64,000 bases of DNA from positions 1,612,001 through 1,676,000 of the forward strand of contig CBDCMR010000004.1 in assembly GCA_965219035.1 (NCBI GenBank), given 5' to 3'. The notes beneath the pieces were generated by a model. It was not told the DNA's origin. It was given only the letters and a program-made list of their open reading frames with translations, and searched no databases. Positions 35,684-44,481 of this stretch are shown piece after piece (positions within the stretch are counted from its first letter, which is position 1; the number at the start of each line of letters is the position of its first letter). The stretch comes from CBDCKN01 sp965219035 (GTDB lineage Bacteria > Gemmatimonadota > Gemmatimonadetes > Longimicrobiales > Gaopeijiaceae). A program made the position numbers and the translations under genes.

Positions 35684-35973
35684 TCACGGCCGTGGGCGAA
35701 GTGTCGTCCGAGTCCAGCGCAGAGGAGATGGTCGGGATTCTCCTACAACAGTTCTACACGTCCCGCCTCCCGCAACGGATCCAGTTCCGTGCCCAGGTGG
35801 CCCACAAGACCGGGGACTGGCCTCCGTACGCGGCAAATGACGTGGGGATCATCTTGCACAAGGGGGGTCCCACCATACTTTCGGTGTTCACGAACCAGAA
35901 CCGAGGGGACTTCTTCGAGCTCGAGGCAACCCTCGGGGAGATCGCCGAGGCATTGATCGACGAGTGGAGATAG
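35680..35973 (+). pseudogene. C-terminal fragment of a class A beta-lactamase-like serine hydrolase
   Basis: The 97 codons match only the last third of a beta-lactamase2-family protein: MVGILLQQFYTSRLP, then VAHKTGDWPPYAANDVGII with the KTG motif, then TILSVFTNQNRGDFFELEAT and GEIAEALIDEW. The SxxK and SDN/YxN parts are absent. It starts with ATGA overlapping the cupin stop, so it may still be translated, but it cannot be an active hydrolase by itself. Confidence 0.6.
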
Positions 35974-36040
35974 CGCGATCGGGCGGGAGACCGGCGACCA
36001 CACCGGGCGCATCCGCGCCCCTACGGAAAAGGAGACGACG

Positions 36041-38119
36041 ATGCCACGCATGATCTGGCTGACGACCGCACTCGCATGCGCCGAGATTTGCGCGCTGGGC
36101 CCCACGAGCGGGGTCGTGGCCCAGGCGGCCGGCCAGCGCCTCGCAGCCCCCGACGTGTTCGAGCTGGAGTACGTCGCCGATCCGCAGATCTCTCCCGACG
36201 GCAGCCAGGTCGTGTATGTGCGGCGCTTCGGGGACGTGAAGACCGATCAGTTCTACACGAACCTATGGATCGTCGATCTCGACGGGACGGGGCATCGCCC
36301 ACTGACGACCGGCCTCTTCAACGACGCGTCCCCCGGGTGGTCCCCGACCGGAGACCGCATCGTGTTCGTCTCCGATCGAGGCGGGTCCACCCAGCTGCAC
36401 GTGCGCTGGATGGACACCGGTCAGACAGTCGAGATCACCAAGCTCCAGAACGGGCCGCAGAGCCCTGCCTGGTCTCCGGACGGAAGGCAGATCGCGTTCA
36501 CGTCGCTTGTGAGTCACGACGCGCCCTGGATCATCCAGGCACCGTCCCCACCCGTAGGCGCCGAATGGGCGCCTCCGGCCCGCGTCATCGACAAGCTCGT
36601 CTACCGCTTCGACGGGAAGGGTGAGCTCGACCCCGGCTACTCCCACATCTTCGTCGTGCCCGCCTCGGGTGGGACCCCCCGTCAGGTGTCGAGTGGTGAC
36701 TTCCACCACGGAGGGGGCGGCGGGCGCGGTTCAGGCACCCCCGTTTGGACTCCGGACGGTCGCCATATCCTCATCTCCGCCAACCGCCGGCCGGACTGGG
36801 AGCTCGAGAACCGGGACACCGACGTGTACGAATTCGCCGTCGCCGATGGGACGGGCCGGGCGCTCACCGGACGGAAGGGGCCGGACAACCAAGTCGCCGT
36901 GGCCCCCGATGGGCGCCGGATCGCGTATGTCGGATACGACGACCGCTACCAGGGCTATCAGGTTCAGAGCCTCTACGTGGCGAACCGGGACGGCAGCGAC
37001 TCCCGTGTCCTGACTAGCGCGCTCGACCGGACGGTGCGAAGTCCGCTGTGGAGCCCGGACGGCGACGGGCTGTACTTCCTCTACGACGACAGGGGGAATA
37101 CGAAGCTGGCCTTCGCTACGCTCGACGGTGACGTATCCGAGATCACCGGCAACGTCGGTGGCAGCGGCTCCGCCTACGCGAGCGGTACCTTCTCGCTGTC
37201 CGGCGACGGTCGCTTCGCCATGAGCTACACCACGCCGCAGGTCCTGAGCGAACTCGCAGTCGGGAGAGTCGACGGAGGACAGGGTGCCACGGTCGTGACC
37301 GAGGTCAACGCGGATCTCCTGGATCACAAGGTGCTCGGCGACGTGGAGGAGATCTGGTACCCCTCCTCCCACGACGGCCTCGACATCCAGGGCTGGATCA
37401 TCAAGCCACCCGGCTTCGATTCGTCACGTCGCTACCCCCTCATCCTCGAGATCCACGGAGGACCGTTCGCCAATTACGGGGACCGCTTCGACGTCGAGAA
37501 GCAGGTCATGGCCGCACGAGGCTACGTGGTGCTCTACACGAACCCGCGAGGGAGCACGAGCTACGGTGGAGAATTCGGGAACCTGATTCACCACGCCTAC
37601 CCGGGCGACGACTTCTACGACCTGGACTCGGGCGTAAACGCCGTCGTCGAACGGGGCTACGTGGATCCCGACCAGCTCTTCGTCACCGGCGGGAGCGGTG
37701 GTGGCGTGCTGTCCACGTGGACGATCGGCCGAACCAATCGATACAAGGCTGCGGCCGTGCTCTACCCGGTCATCAACTGGTACAGCTTCGCCGTGACGTC
37801 CGACGTTCCCGTGACGGTCAACAAATATTGGTTTCCCACCTATCCGTGGGAGGATCCCGAGGGGTACATGCGCCGCTCGACGATCTCACTGGTCGGGAAC
37901 GTGACGACGCCCACGATGATCATGACCGGGAGCGAAGACTGGCGAACCCCGATGTCGGAAACGGAGCAGTACTACCAAGCGCTCAAGCTTCGAGGCATCG
38001 AAAGCGTCCTCGTGCAGATCCCCGCGGAGCCCCATGGGCTCCGTCGGCGTCCCAGCCATTTGATGCAGAAGATCATGTACATCGTGGGCTGGTTCGATCG
38101 CTATCGACTGCAGACCTGA
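36041..38119 (+). CDS. Secreted S9-family (prolyl oligopeptidase-like) peptidase
   Basis: A 692-residue exported peptidase. After the signal peptide (to about residue 29, VVAQAAGQ) comes a beta-propeller of PD40 repeats (ISPDGSQVVYVRR, WSPTGDRIVFVSDR, WSPDGRQIAF, WSPDGDGLYFLYDD). The C-terminal alpha/beta-hydrolase domain begins near residue 445. The catalytic Ser is in VTGGSGGGVLSTW (about 553), Asp in GSEDWRTP and His in EPHGL (about 665). It resembles acylaminoacyl-peptidase and dipeptidyl-peptidase types and should cut peptides outside the inner membrane. AAAAGGAG lies eight bases before the ATG. Confidence 0.92.
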   Translation: MPRMIWLTTALACAEICALGPTSGVVAQAAGQRLAAPDVFELEYVADPQISPDGSQVVYVRRFGDVKTDQFYTNLWIVDLDGTGHRPLTTGLFNDASPGWSPTGDRIVFVSDRGGSTQLHVRWMDTGQTVEITKLQNGPQSPAWSPDGRQIAFTSLVSHDAPWIIQAPSPPVGAEWAPPARVIDKLVYRFDGKGELDPGYSHIFVVPASGGTPRQVSSGDFHHGGGGGRGSGTPVWTPDGRHILISANRRPDWELENRDTDVYEFAVADGTGRALTGRKGPDNQVAVAPDGRRIAYVGYDDRYQGYQVQSLYVANRDGSDSRVLTSALDRTVRSPLWSPDGDGLYFLYDDRGNTKLAFATLDGDVSEITGNVGGSGSAYASGTFSLSGDGRFAMSYTTPQVLSELAVGRVDGGQGATVVTEVNADLLDHKVLGDVEEIWYPSSHDGLDIQGWIIKPPGFDSSRRYPLILEIHGGPFANYGDRFDVEKQVMAARGYVVLYTNPRGSTSYGGEFGNLIHHAYPGDDFYDLDSGVNAVVERGYVDPDQLFVTGGSGGGVLSTWTIGRTNRYKAAAVLYPVINWYSFAVTSDVPVTVNKYWFPTYPWEDPEGYMRRSTISLVGNVTTPTMIMTGSEDWRTPMSETEQYYQALKLRGIESVLVQIPAEPHGLRRRPSHLMQKIMYIVGWFDRYRLQT

Positions 38120-38129
38120 GGAGACCGGG

Positions 38130-38186
38130 ATGCGCACACTTTCCCTCATGCTGCTCTCCGCCCTCGTGACGTCGTCAGCCCACTAG
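38130..38186 (+). pseudogene. Signal-peptide-only stub of a lost secreted protein
   Basis: Eleven bases after the peptidase stop, a GAGGAGA and ATG open MRTLSLMLLSALVTSSAH and then a stop. It is a well-formed export signal with nothing behind it, the start of a gene whose body has been deleted. Confidence 0.45.
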
Positions 38187-38425
38187 ATGAGGGTCTGGGT
38201 AGCGAAGAACGCTGTAAATACGCGGCACATCTGTACAAAAAAACGCCTAGATACCACTGGTTCAAGTCCAATAGCGCCCAGTGCACCTCAACCTCGAGTA
38301 GGAGGTGCTTGGCAACGTGCGGCTGGTATTCAGGGGGCGCAAGGAAGTGTCCATCGTACGACCCGACGCGTCCGACGTGCCTACCTTCGAAGCGGTACGC
38401 TTATCGGTCGCAAAGGAGCTGTGTC
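38187..38425 (+). other. Leader region of the amidohydrolase gene
   Basis: No gene is supported. It includes an A7 run and the segment CTGGTTCAAGTCCAAT, which looks like a tRNA T-arm but has no matching acceptor or anticodon arm nearby. An in-frame extension of the next gene is open through this region but lacks a signal peptide at its start. Confidence 0.35.
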
Positions 38426-41400
38426 ATGGTCCGCTATCGCCACTTAGTGATCGCATCGCTTTATGTCATGCTCTCCGTGCCGGGTGCTGGTGCACAGGAG
38501 CGGGGTGGATCGGAATCGGGCGATGCATGCGATAGCCTCTGCATCACACCCAATCGCACGATCTCTTTCGAGACCAATCAGGGAACGCAGATGAACGTGG
38601 ACGTCTCGCCCGACGGCGAGACGATCCTTTTCGACCTGCTGGGTGATCTGTACACCGTCCGGCGAAGCGGGGGAACGGCCACTCGGCTGACCAGCGGAAT
38701 GGCGTTGGATCTGCAGCCGGTCTTCTCGCCCGACGGGAGTCGCATCCTGTTCGTGAGCGACCGGAGCGGGAATGAGAACCTCTGGATGATCGACGCGGAC
38801 GGCTCGAACCCGAGGCCCGTCACGACGGAACGCGGCGACTTCCACTTCGACGATCCCGAGTGGTCACCGGACGGCGAGTATGTGCTGGTCCGAAAGAACG
38901 AGGCGGGGAACCCCAACGCCGGTCGACAGCCGTGGCTGATCCACTTCAGCGGCGGGAGTGGGATGGAGCTGGACGAGGAGGCCGTAGGACTCGGTTTTCG
39001 ATGGGGCCCGAACGATCGACACGTCTATTTCCGCGGGAAGGCTGGCTCCGGGGCGACATCGCTTCGAGGAAATGGCCTGCCACAGCCCGCACAGGTCATG
39101 CGACTGGACCGTCATACGGGGGACATTGCGGCGATCACGAGGGTGCCATCGGGCGCCGCTCGCCCGGCGATCTCCCCGGACGGGGAGTGGATGGCCTACA
39201 TAGCCGATATCGACGCGATGGCCGGGCTCCGGTTACGGAACCTCGTCACTGACGAGGACGCGTGGCTCGCCTTCCCGATCGACCGGGAGCACTTGAACCA
39301 GCGCACAAGATTCACGTTCACGCCCGACGGGAACGCGGTCGTGTTCGTGAAGGACGGCACCTTCCACGAAGTCGACATCCGGACGAAAGGTGTCCGGGAG
39401 GTCTCTTTCACGGCGCGGGTCGAGCAGCAGCTGGGGCCGCGGGTCTACCATGAGATGCCGTTCCAGGACGACTCGCTCGTCGTGCGGAACGTCCGCTACG
39501 GCCAGATGAGTCCAGACGGATCGACGATGGTCTTCGGCTCGCTCAACCAGCTCTGGATCATGGATCTGCCGAACGGTGAGCCGAGGCCGCTGATCGAGGG
39601 CGCAGGCGGCCAGTATCAGCCGACGTTTTCGCCGGACGGATCTAGCGTCGCGTTCGTGAGCTGGCACGCGACCGACGGCGGGCACGTGTGGCGCGTCCCA
39701 ACACGCGGCGGAGAGCCGCAGCGCCTGACGACGCACCCGGCGTACTACGCGAACCCGGCCTGGTCGACGGATGGCCGCAAGATCGTCTACGTCCGAGAGG
39801 ATCCGGCGGCCACCCGTAACAGGAACTCGAACAATCGGGGGTTCATCGAGTGGATCCCCAGCACCGGAGGCGACCCGCAGTCCGTTGTCTCGGCGCCTTC
39901 GGACAACGTGCTCACGTTCGCCGGTGACGGCTTGCGGATCACCCTTGCCGAGAACGGGACGCTCGTCTCAGTCCGCCTCGATGGTACCGATCGGCGCGAG
40001 GTCGCGACGGTCGAGGGGGCCGCTGAGATGGTCCCATCGCCGGATGGGAAGTGGCTCGCCTTCACGCTGCGCGAAGAGGTGTACGTGGCCGCGCTCCCGC
40101 CGTCGCTGGAGACGGTGACGCTGAGCGAGCGGTCGGGTCCCGGACCGTTCCAGCGGGTGACGCGCGACGGGGGGCAGGATCTGAAGTGGGCGGATGGCGG
40201 CAGGAGCCTCAGCTGGGTGTTCGCGAACGTCTTCTCGCACGTCGAGCTCGACGACGTGTTCGGCCCGGACGCGGCCGAAGAGGGGCTCGACCAGCTCGCC
40301 GAGGCCGTCCCGATCCGTCTCGTTGTCCCCATTACGAAGCCGGAGGGATCGGTCGCCCTGACCGGGGCCACTGTCGTGACGATGCGCGGCGACGACGTGC
40401 TCCGGGACGCGACGATCGTCGTGACCGAGAATCGGATCCGCGCGATCGGACCTTCGAGCTCGGTCCAGATCCCCGATGGGGCGCGTGTCATCGACGTCGC
40501 CGGAAGGACGATCATCCCAGGGCTCATCGACGCCCACGCGCACATCCGCGGTATGCCGCGCGACGTGCTCGTCGATATCGCGCCGGAACCACTAGTGAAC
40601 CTGGCCTTCGGCGTGACCATGGCGCGCGACACCAACGCCTCGACGGATCAGTTCCACTACCGCGAGCTGATGGCGGTCGGCCGCATGCTCGGCCCACGGA
40701 TCTTCATGACCGGGCCGTCGCAGACATCACGTGCGATACGGATCGACAGCTACGAGGACGCCCTCGCGGGCGTGAGGCGGTACGTCGATCGCGGCTCGTT
40801 CTCGACCAAGCAGTACATGCAACCGCAGCGGCGACAGATCCAGTGGATGCTCCAAGCGGCCGACGAGCTGGGCGTCAACACCACGGCCGAGGGCGGTGGC
40901 GTCATGCGCCAGGTAGCGATGATGCTCGACGGATATACCGCCATTGAGCACGCACCCACCGATTGGGTCAACATGTACGACGACTTCGTGCAGCTCTACG
41001 CTCGGTCGGGGACGATGTACGTGCCGACCCTCGTCGTAGCGTCCCCCAGTACCTACCAGGGTGAGCTGTACTGGTACCAGACCACGCGCGTCCACGCCAA
41101 CGAAAAGCTCGCGCACTTCCTGACGCACGCGGCCATCGACCACAAGTCGCGTACGAGTCAGCGCTTCGCACTCGACGAGTACTACTTCCTGAACGGCGGC
41201 GCAGGTGCGGCTCCGATCAGTAGAGCCGGCGGTCTGGTCGCGTCGGGAGGGCACGGACAGGTCCACGGCCTCGCCGTGCACTGGGAGCTTTGGATGCTGC
41301 AGATGACCGGGATGACGCCGCACGAAGCGCTCCGGGCAGCCACCATCAACGTTGCGACGGGCATGGGGATGACGGCCGACTTCGGGAGCCTCGAGGTCGG

Positions 41401-41599
41401 CAAGGTGGCGGACCTCGTCGTGCTCGACGAGAACCCGCTCGAGGACATCAGGAACAGCACCTCCATCCGCTACGTGATGAAGGGCGGCGAGCTGTACGAC
41501 GGGGACACGCTGGACATGATCTGGCCGAGGGAGGAGCCGCTGCGTCCCTTCAAGTACGTCGACTTCGGACCGCCGCCGCAGTCCCAGTGGGTCCGATAG
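38426..41599 (+). CDS. Secreted amidohydrolase with N-terminal TolB-like propeller
   Basis: A 1057-residue exported protein. The signal peptide is MVRYRHLVIASLYVMLSVPG, cut near AQERGG. A long PD40 propeller follows (VSPDGETILFDLLGDLYT, FSPDGSRILFVSDR, WSPDGEYVLV, ISPDGEWMAYIAD). From about residue 660 there is an amidohydrolase: RVIDVAGRTIIPGLIDAHAH with the HxH metal site, then AAINV-type C-terminal strands and GKVADLVVLDENPLEDIRN. These fusions are common in soil and marine Gemmatimonadota and Acidobacteria and probably attack cyclic amides or dipeptides. ATG 38426 follows AAAGGAG. Confidence 0.92.
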   Translation: MVRYRHLVIASLYVMLSVPGAGAQERGGSESGDACDSLCITPNRTISFETNQGTQMNVDVSPDGETILFDLLGDLYTVRRSGGTATRLTSGMALDLQPVFSPDGSRILFVSDRSGNENLWMIDADGSNPRPVTTERGDFHFDDPEWSPDGEYVLVRKNEAGNPNAGRQPWLIHFSGGSGMELDEEAVGLGFRWGPNDRHVYFRGKAGSGATSLRGNGLPQPAQVMRLDRHTGDIAAITRVPSGAARPAISPDGEWMAYIADIDAMAGLRLRNLVTDEDAWLAFPIDREHLNQRTRFTFTPDGNAVVFVKDGTFHEVDIRTKGVREVSFTARVEQQLGPRVYHEMPFQDDSLVVRNVRYGQMSPDGSTMVFGSLNQLWIMDLPNGEPRPLIEGAGGQYQPTFSPDGSSVAFVSWHATDGGHVWRVPTRGGEPQRLTTHPAYYANPAWSTDGRKIVYVREDPAATRNRNSNNRGFIEWIPSTGGDPQSVVSAPSDNVLTFAGDGLRITLAENGTLVSVRLDGTDRREVATVEGAAEMVPSPDGKWLAFTLREEVYVAALPPSLETVTLSERSGPGPFQRVTRDGGQDLKWADGGRSLSWVFANVFSHVELDDVFGPDAAEEGLDQLAEAVPIRLVVPITKPEGSVALTGATVVTMRGDDVLRDATIVVTENRIRAIGPSSSVQIPDGARVIDVAGRTIIPGLIDAHAHIRGMPRDVLVDIAPEPLVNLAFGVTMARDTNASTDQFHYRELMAVGRMLGPRIFMTGPSQTSRAIRIDSYEDALAGVRRYVDRGSFSTKQYMQPQRRQIQWMLQAADELGVNTTAEGGGVMRQVAMMLDGYTAIEHAPTDWVNMYDDFVQLYARSGTMYVPTLVVASPSTYQGELYWYQTTRVHANEKLAHFLTHAAIDHKSRTSQRFALDEYYFLNGGAGAAPISRAGGLVASGGHGQVHGLAVHWELWMLQMTGMTPHEALRAATINVATGMGMTADFGSLEVGKVADLVVLDENPLEDIRNSTSIRYVMKGGELYDGDTLDMIWPREEPLRPFKYVDFGPPPQSQWVR

Positions 41600-41837
41600 C
41601 TGGGGGCTACCGCGGCACGAGCGGTTGGGCACCATCCCACCCATGCCCGCACCCTCATCAGAGTAACCATCGATCTCTCTCCTCTATTGGGTGCTGACAC
41701 CTGGGCTTGCAGGTCTCGTCGTCGGGCGGGCGTCCTACAGGCGTCTACAGCGGCGGCGGGACCGAAAGTTCTCCTTTGTTTCAAGCTCATACCTTAGAGG
41801 GTACGCACCTTTTGCACCATCCCACCTTCCCCCCTTC
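41600..41837. other. Gap without a recognisable gene
   Basis: No supported open frame follows the amidohydrolase stop. The stretch contains short C-runs (CCCCCCTTCCCCCC about 41828-41841) next to the kinase stub. Confidence 0.4.
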
Positions 41838-41920
41838 CCCCCAGCTCACCCTCGATGGTGTAGCGACCTTCCAAGGCGGCATTCAGGCGGGTGACGGGAC
41901 CCCTCTCTGCCAACTTAGGT
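41838..41920 (-). pseudogene. Second Ser/Thr-kinase N-terminal stub
   Basis: On the minus strand a frame reads VTRLNAALEGRYTIEGELG and then loses homology in a G-rich run (GRGEGGM). The DNA is about four-fifths identical to the start of the other kinase stub at 32360-32427 (the core AGCTCACC.TCGATGG.GTAGCGACC is shared). Only about 20 codons survive. Confidence 0.5.
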
Positions 41921-41973
41921 GAGACACGGAACGAGTAAAGAATTAGAGTAGGGCGAAGGCAGAGAAACCGAGG

Positions 41974-42426
41974 ATGCTGGGACACCGAGAGAGAATGGAA
42001 GAGAATGGAATCGCCCCACTAACCTGGGAGGGTAAGCGAAGCGCGGCAGCTGCTCCGGACGCGGAGGTGGTAGATAAGCCGACGCGCCGACGGTTTAGTC
42101 CGTCGTACAAGCTGCGGGTCGTCGAAGAAGCGGACCGGTGCACGGAGCCGGGAGAGGTAGGGCGACTCCTGCGACGGGAGGGCTTGTACTCGTCGCACCT
42201 GACGACATGGCGCAAGGCGGTGCGGAGTGGGTCGCTGAGAGTGCTGTCGAAGAGACGAGGTCGAAAGCCGAGCGAACGGAATCCGCTGGAGGGGAAAGTG
42301 CGCAAGCTGGAGCGCGAGAACACTCGCCTGGAGAAGGAACTCGAGAAGGCGCGCCTGATCATCGACGTCCAGGGAAAAGTTGCAGGGCTGCTGGGATTGA
42401 GCCTCGAGGACGGGACGAACTCGTGA
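41974..42426 (+). CDS. IS3-like transposase OrfA of a truncated element
   Basis: A 150-residue helix-turn-helix protein: RRRFSPSYKLRVVEEADRCT, EVGRLLRREGLYSSHLTTWR, then RRGRKPSERNPL and a coiled LERENTRLEKELEKARLIID ending VQGKVAGLLG. This is the OrfA type of IS3-family elements that use a separate orfB. It is not related to the IS at 32997. Its stop overlaps the start of the orfB remnant (GTGA). The first 40 residues before the HTH are unusual and the true start could lie further in. Confidence 0.8.
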   Translation: MLGHRERMEENGIAPLTWEGKRSAAAAPDAEVVDKPTRRRFSPSYKLRVVEEADRCTEPGEVGRLLRREGLYSSHLTTWRKAVRSGSLRVLSKRRGRKPSERNPLEGKVRKLERENTRLEKELEKARLIIDVQGKVAGLLGLSLEDGTNS

Positions 42427-42566
42427 AGGCGGCCGAGGCGCTGGCCACGTACGTAGGGGTAAAGCCCGCGTGCGATGCGCTCAGGGTCGCCCGAGCCACG
42501 TTCTATCGTCGTCGGAGGCCATCGACCGGGCATCAACACCCAGCCATAGTCTGCCGATGTCCGTAG
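42423..42566 (+). pseudogene. Truncated OrfB of the same IS3-like element
   Basis: Starting GTG 42423, the frame reads VKAAEALATYVGVKPACDAL then RVARATFYRRRRPS, the N-terminus of the partner transposase, and then ends within 48 codons. The DDE core is missing. The break lies close to the left edge of the integrase-bearing island, suggesting that island insertion or a later deletion removed the rest. Confidence 0.6.
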
Positions 42567-42682
42567 GGATCTAGTAAGTGCTATAAACAGTTATATCCTA
42601 ATCGGTTATGACTGTTCTACAGCGCCCTGAGCCACCCGTAGCGTCCCTTGATATCCACGTGCATCCCCTATATTATTGTGGA

Positions 42683-43915
42683 ATGAATAGTGTGAAGCAC
42701 TCGGCCAACCCGCCGCGAAAAACCAAGCCCAAGGGCCGCCATCCCGACAAGGCGTTGTCGGCCGCCTTCGTGCGCACGGCCCCGCCCGGCAGACATTGCG
42801 ACGGCAATGGCTTGTACCTCTACGTGCAGCCTACGGGAACGCGGAGCTGGATTCAGCGGCTCGCGATCCGGGGCCGCAATCGCGAGCTCGGACTGGGCAG
42901 CGTGGCGCTGATTTCGCTGGCCGAGGCCCGCGAGCAGGCGCTGGCCAACCGCAAGCTCGCGCGCTCGCGCGGCGACCCGCTCGCCGAGAAACGCCGCACG
43001 CAGGGCGTGCCGAGCTTCGCGGAATCCGCCGTGAGGGTGATGGAACAGAAGCGGGCCGGTTGGCGCAGTCCGGGTCATAGCCGCGAGTGGATTTCGAGCC
43101 TGAGGCGCTACGCCTTCCCGCGCATCGGCGAGATGGCGGTCTCGGAGGTGACGAGCGCCGACGTGCTGGAGATCCTCACACCCATCTGGCACGTGAAGGC
43201 GCCCACGGCCCGGCACGTGCACCAGCGTATCCGCACGGTGCTGGAATGGGCCGTGGCGATGGAGTTCAGGACCGACAACCCATGCGACCGAATCGGGCCG
43301 ATCCTCGGAGCGCAGAACGACGTGGTGACACACATGCGGGCCTTGCCGCATCGCGACGTGGCGTCGGCGATCGAGACGGTGCGGGGGTCGGGGGCGCAGC
43401 CGGTCGTCAAGCTCGCGTTTGAGTTCGTGGTGCTGACGGCGGCGAGGTGGGGCGAGGTCCGGGGGGCCGAGTGGGCGCAGATCGATCGAAGGCAGGGCGT
43501 GTGGACGATTCCCGCCACGCGGATGAAGGCGCAGCGCGAGCACCGGGTGCCGCTGTGCCGCCGCGCCACAGAGATTCTCAGCGCGGCGCGGAAGCTCGGG
43601 GACGGCAGTTCGCTGGTGTTCACCCGTGGGGGTGGCAAGCCGCTCTACGAAAAGCGGCTGCGCCGGCTTCTCCGGAACTGCAAGATCGCGGCCGTGCCGC
43701 ACGGCTTCCGCTCGAGCTTTCGGGACTGGGCGGCAGAAGAGACGGATCATCCGCGCGAGGTCATCGAAGCGGCGCTGGCGCATGTGGTCCAGAACAAAGT
43801 CGAGGCAGCCTATCGGCGCACGGACCTGTTCGAGCGCCGCCGCCGGCTCATGGACGATTGGGCGGCGTACCTGGCCGACAAGAGTCGCGACCCGGAGGCC
43901 GGACCGGCTCGCTGA
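42683..43915 (+). CDS. P4-type tyrosine integrase (left end of island)
   Basis: A 410-residue tyrosine recombinase. The N-terminal DUF4102-like arm-binding domain (LSAAFVRTAPPGRHCDGNGLYLYV, GLGSVALISLAEAREQALAN) is followed by a SAM-like core and the catalytic domain. The active site residues are Arg 255 (LTAARWGEVRG), His 340 and Arg 343 (HGFRSSFRDWA), a later His (ALAHVV) and the nucleophile Tyr 377 (AAYRRTD). It reads inward into the island. ATG 42683 is preferred because the family N-terminus begins shortly after; an upstream in-frame ATG at 42608 adds 25 unrelated codons. Confidence 0.92.
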   Translation: MNSVKHSANPPRKTKPKGRHPDKALSAAFVRTAPPGRHCDGNGLYLYVQPTGTRSWIQRLAIRGRNRELGLGSVALISLAEAREQALANRKLARSRGDPLAEKRRTQGVPSFAESAVRVMEQKRAGWRSPGHSREWISSLRRYAFPRIGEMAVSEVTSADVLEILTPIWHVKAPTARHVHQRIRTVLEWAVAMEFRTDNPCDRIGPILGAQNDVVTHMRALPHRDVASAIETVRGSGAQPVVKLAFEFVVLTAARWGEVRGAEWAQIDRRQGVWTIPATRMKAQREHRVPLCRRATEILSAARKLGDGSSLVFTRGGGKPLYEKRLRRLLRNCKIAAVPHGFRSSFRDWAAEETDHPREVIEAALAHVVQNKVEAAYRRTDLFERRRRLMDDWAAYLADKSRDPEAGPAR

Positions 43916-44190
43916 TCCGCCGCGCTCGCAGTGTGGGCGGACGAGTCCGTCAGGCGCTGAAGAGCGGGGGCGCGAAGGCTGGCTCACGACCCGTTAGCAG
44001 TCATGAGCCAGCTTACCCTTTGGGGCCACGCTTCGCGGGTCCCCGGCAGGGGCTGGCGGGGGGCTGTGCCCCCTCTGACCCCCCCAACGGCAACGGCACA
44101 TCATGGACGCTGGACCGGGCGGGGGGCTCGTCCCCCCTCCGTCTCGCCGGCCCGTCCCGATGGCTGATCGCCGCACCGTCGCCGCCGGCC

Positions 44191-44445
44191 GATTCGCTGC
44201 CGCGAACCATCAGCGGCTCGGACCATGATCGCGCTCTCGACCACGCTGGCGCATCAGCGCCCGCGCCCGCGTAACGTCTCGGCGAGCGTCCTGTAGTCCC
44301 GGGCCAAGTATGTCGCTTGCCCGCTGAGCTGCGCGACCTGCCGCTCCAAGGCTTCGACGTGCCGCCGCAAGGTCTCGACCTGCGCGGCGTGCTGCTGCTG
44401 CGCCTGCTCGTACTGCGCGGACAACGCCCGCAAGGCGGAGTAGCG
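44191..44445. repeat. Left copy of a duplicated mobilization segment
   Basis: This stretch matches 52233-52530 strongly, sharing runs such as GCGGCTCGGACCATGATCGC and GCGAGCGTCCTGTAGTCCCG. The right copy is the 3' end of the relaxase gene with the nested mbeD-like gene. The left copy is shorter because about 17 codons of the mbeD coiled coil are missing. Confidence 0.8.
44210..44440 (-). pseudogene. C-terminal remnant of a second MobA/MbeA-like relaxase
   Basis: In the relaxase frame the end reads QDARRDVTRARALMRQRGRE then RDHGPSR and a stop. The intact relaxase at 52252-53793 ends QDARRDVARALELNRQRGPE then RDHGPSR. Only the last codons are clearly related; the catalytic part is gone. It overlaps the MbeD-like frame exactly as in the intact copy. 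Confidence 0.6.
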
Positions 44446-44481
44446 GTGGCGTGAATCACGGCAAGAATCGTCTAAGTTCAA
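44254..44481 (-). pseudogene. MbeD-like coiled-coil protein, N-terminus replaced
   Basis: The frame gives LRALSAQYEQAQQQHAAQVE, heptad repeats, and the ending LARDYRTLAETLRGRGR, homologous to the intact MbeD-like protein at 52296-52550 (LARDYRTLAATLRGRWS). The first 15 codons (from a TTG) are unrelated to the expected MTALERQL start and arise from the junction with the neighbouring element at about 44450-44475. Probably not functional. Confidence 0.55.

Noticed and set aside
38255..38300. T-arm-like CTGGTTCAAGTCCAAT as a possible tRNA 3' end or att scar
   Set aside because: Four of five T-stem pairs form, but no matching acceptor 5' strand or direct repeat elsewhere in the window was found.
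43975..44025. Inverted repeat CTGGCTCA...TGAGCCAG as a second oriT
   Set aside because: It is one base off the nic octamer and lies downstream of the relaxase remnant, not upstream of a mobC; it could equally be an end-of-gene hairpin of the integrase, though without a T-run.
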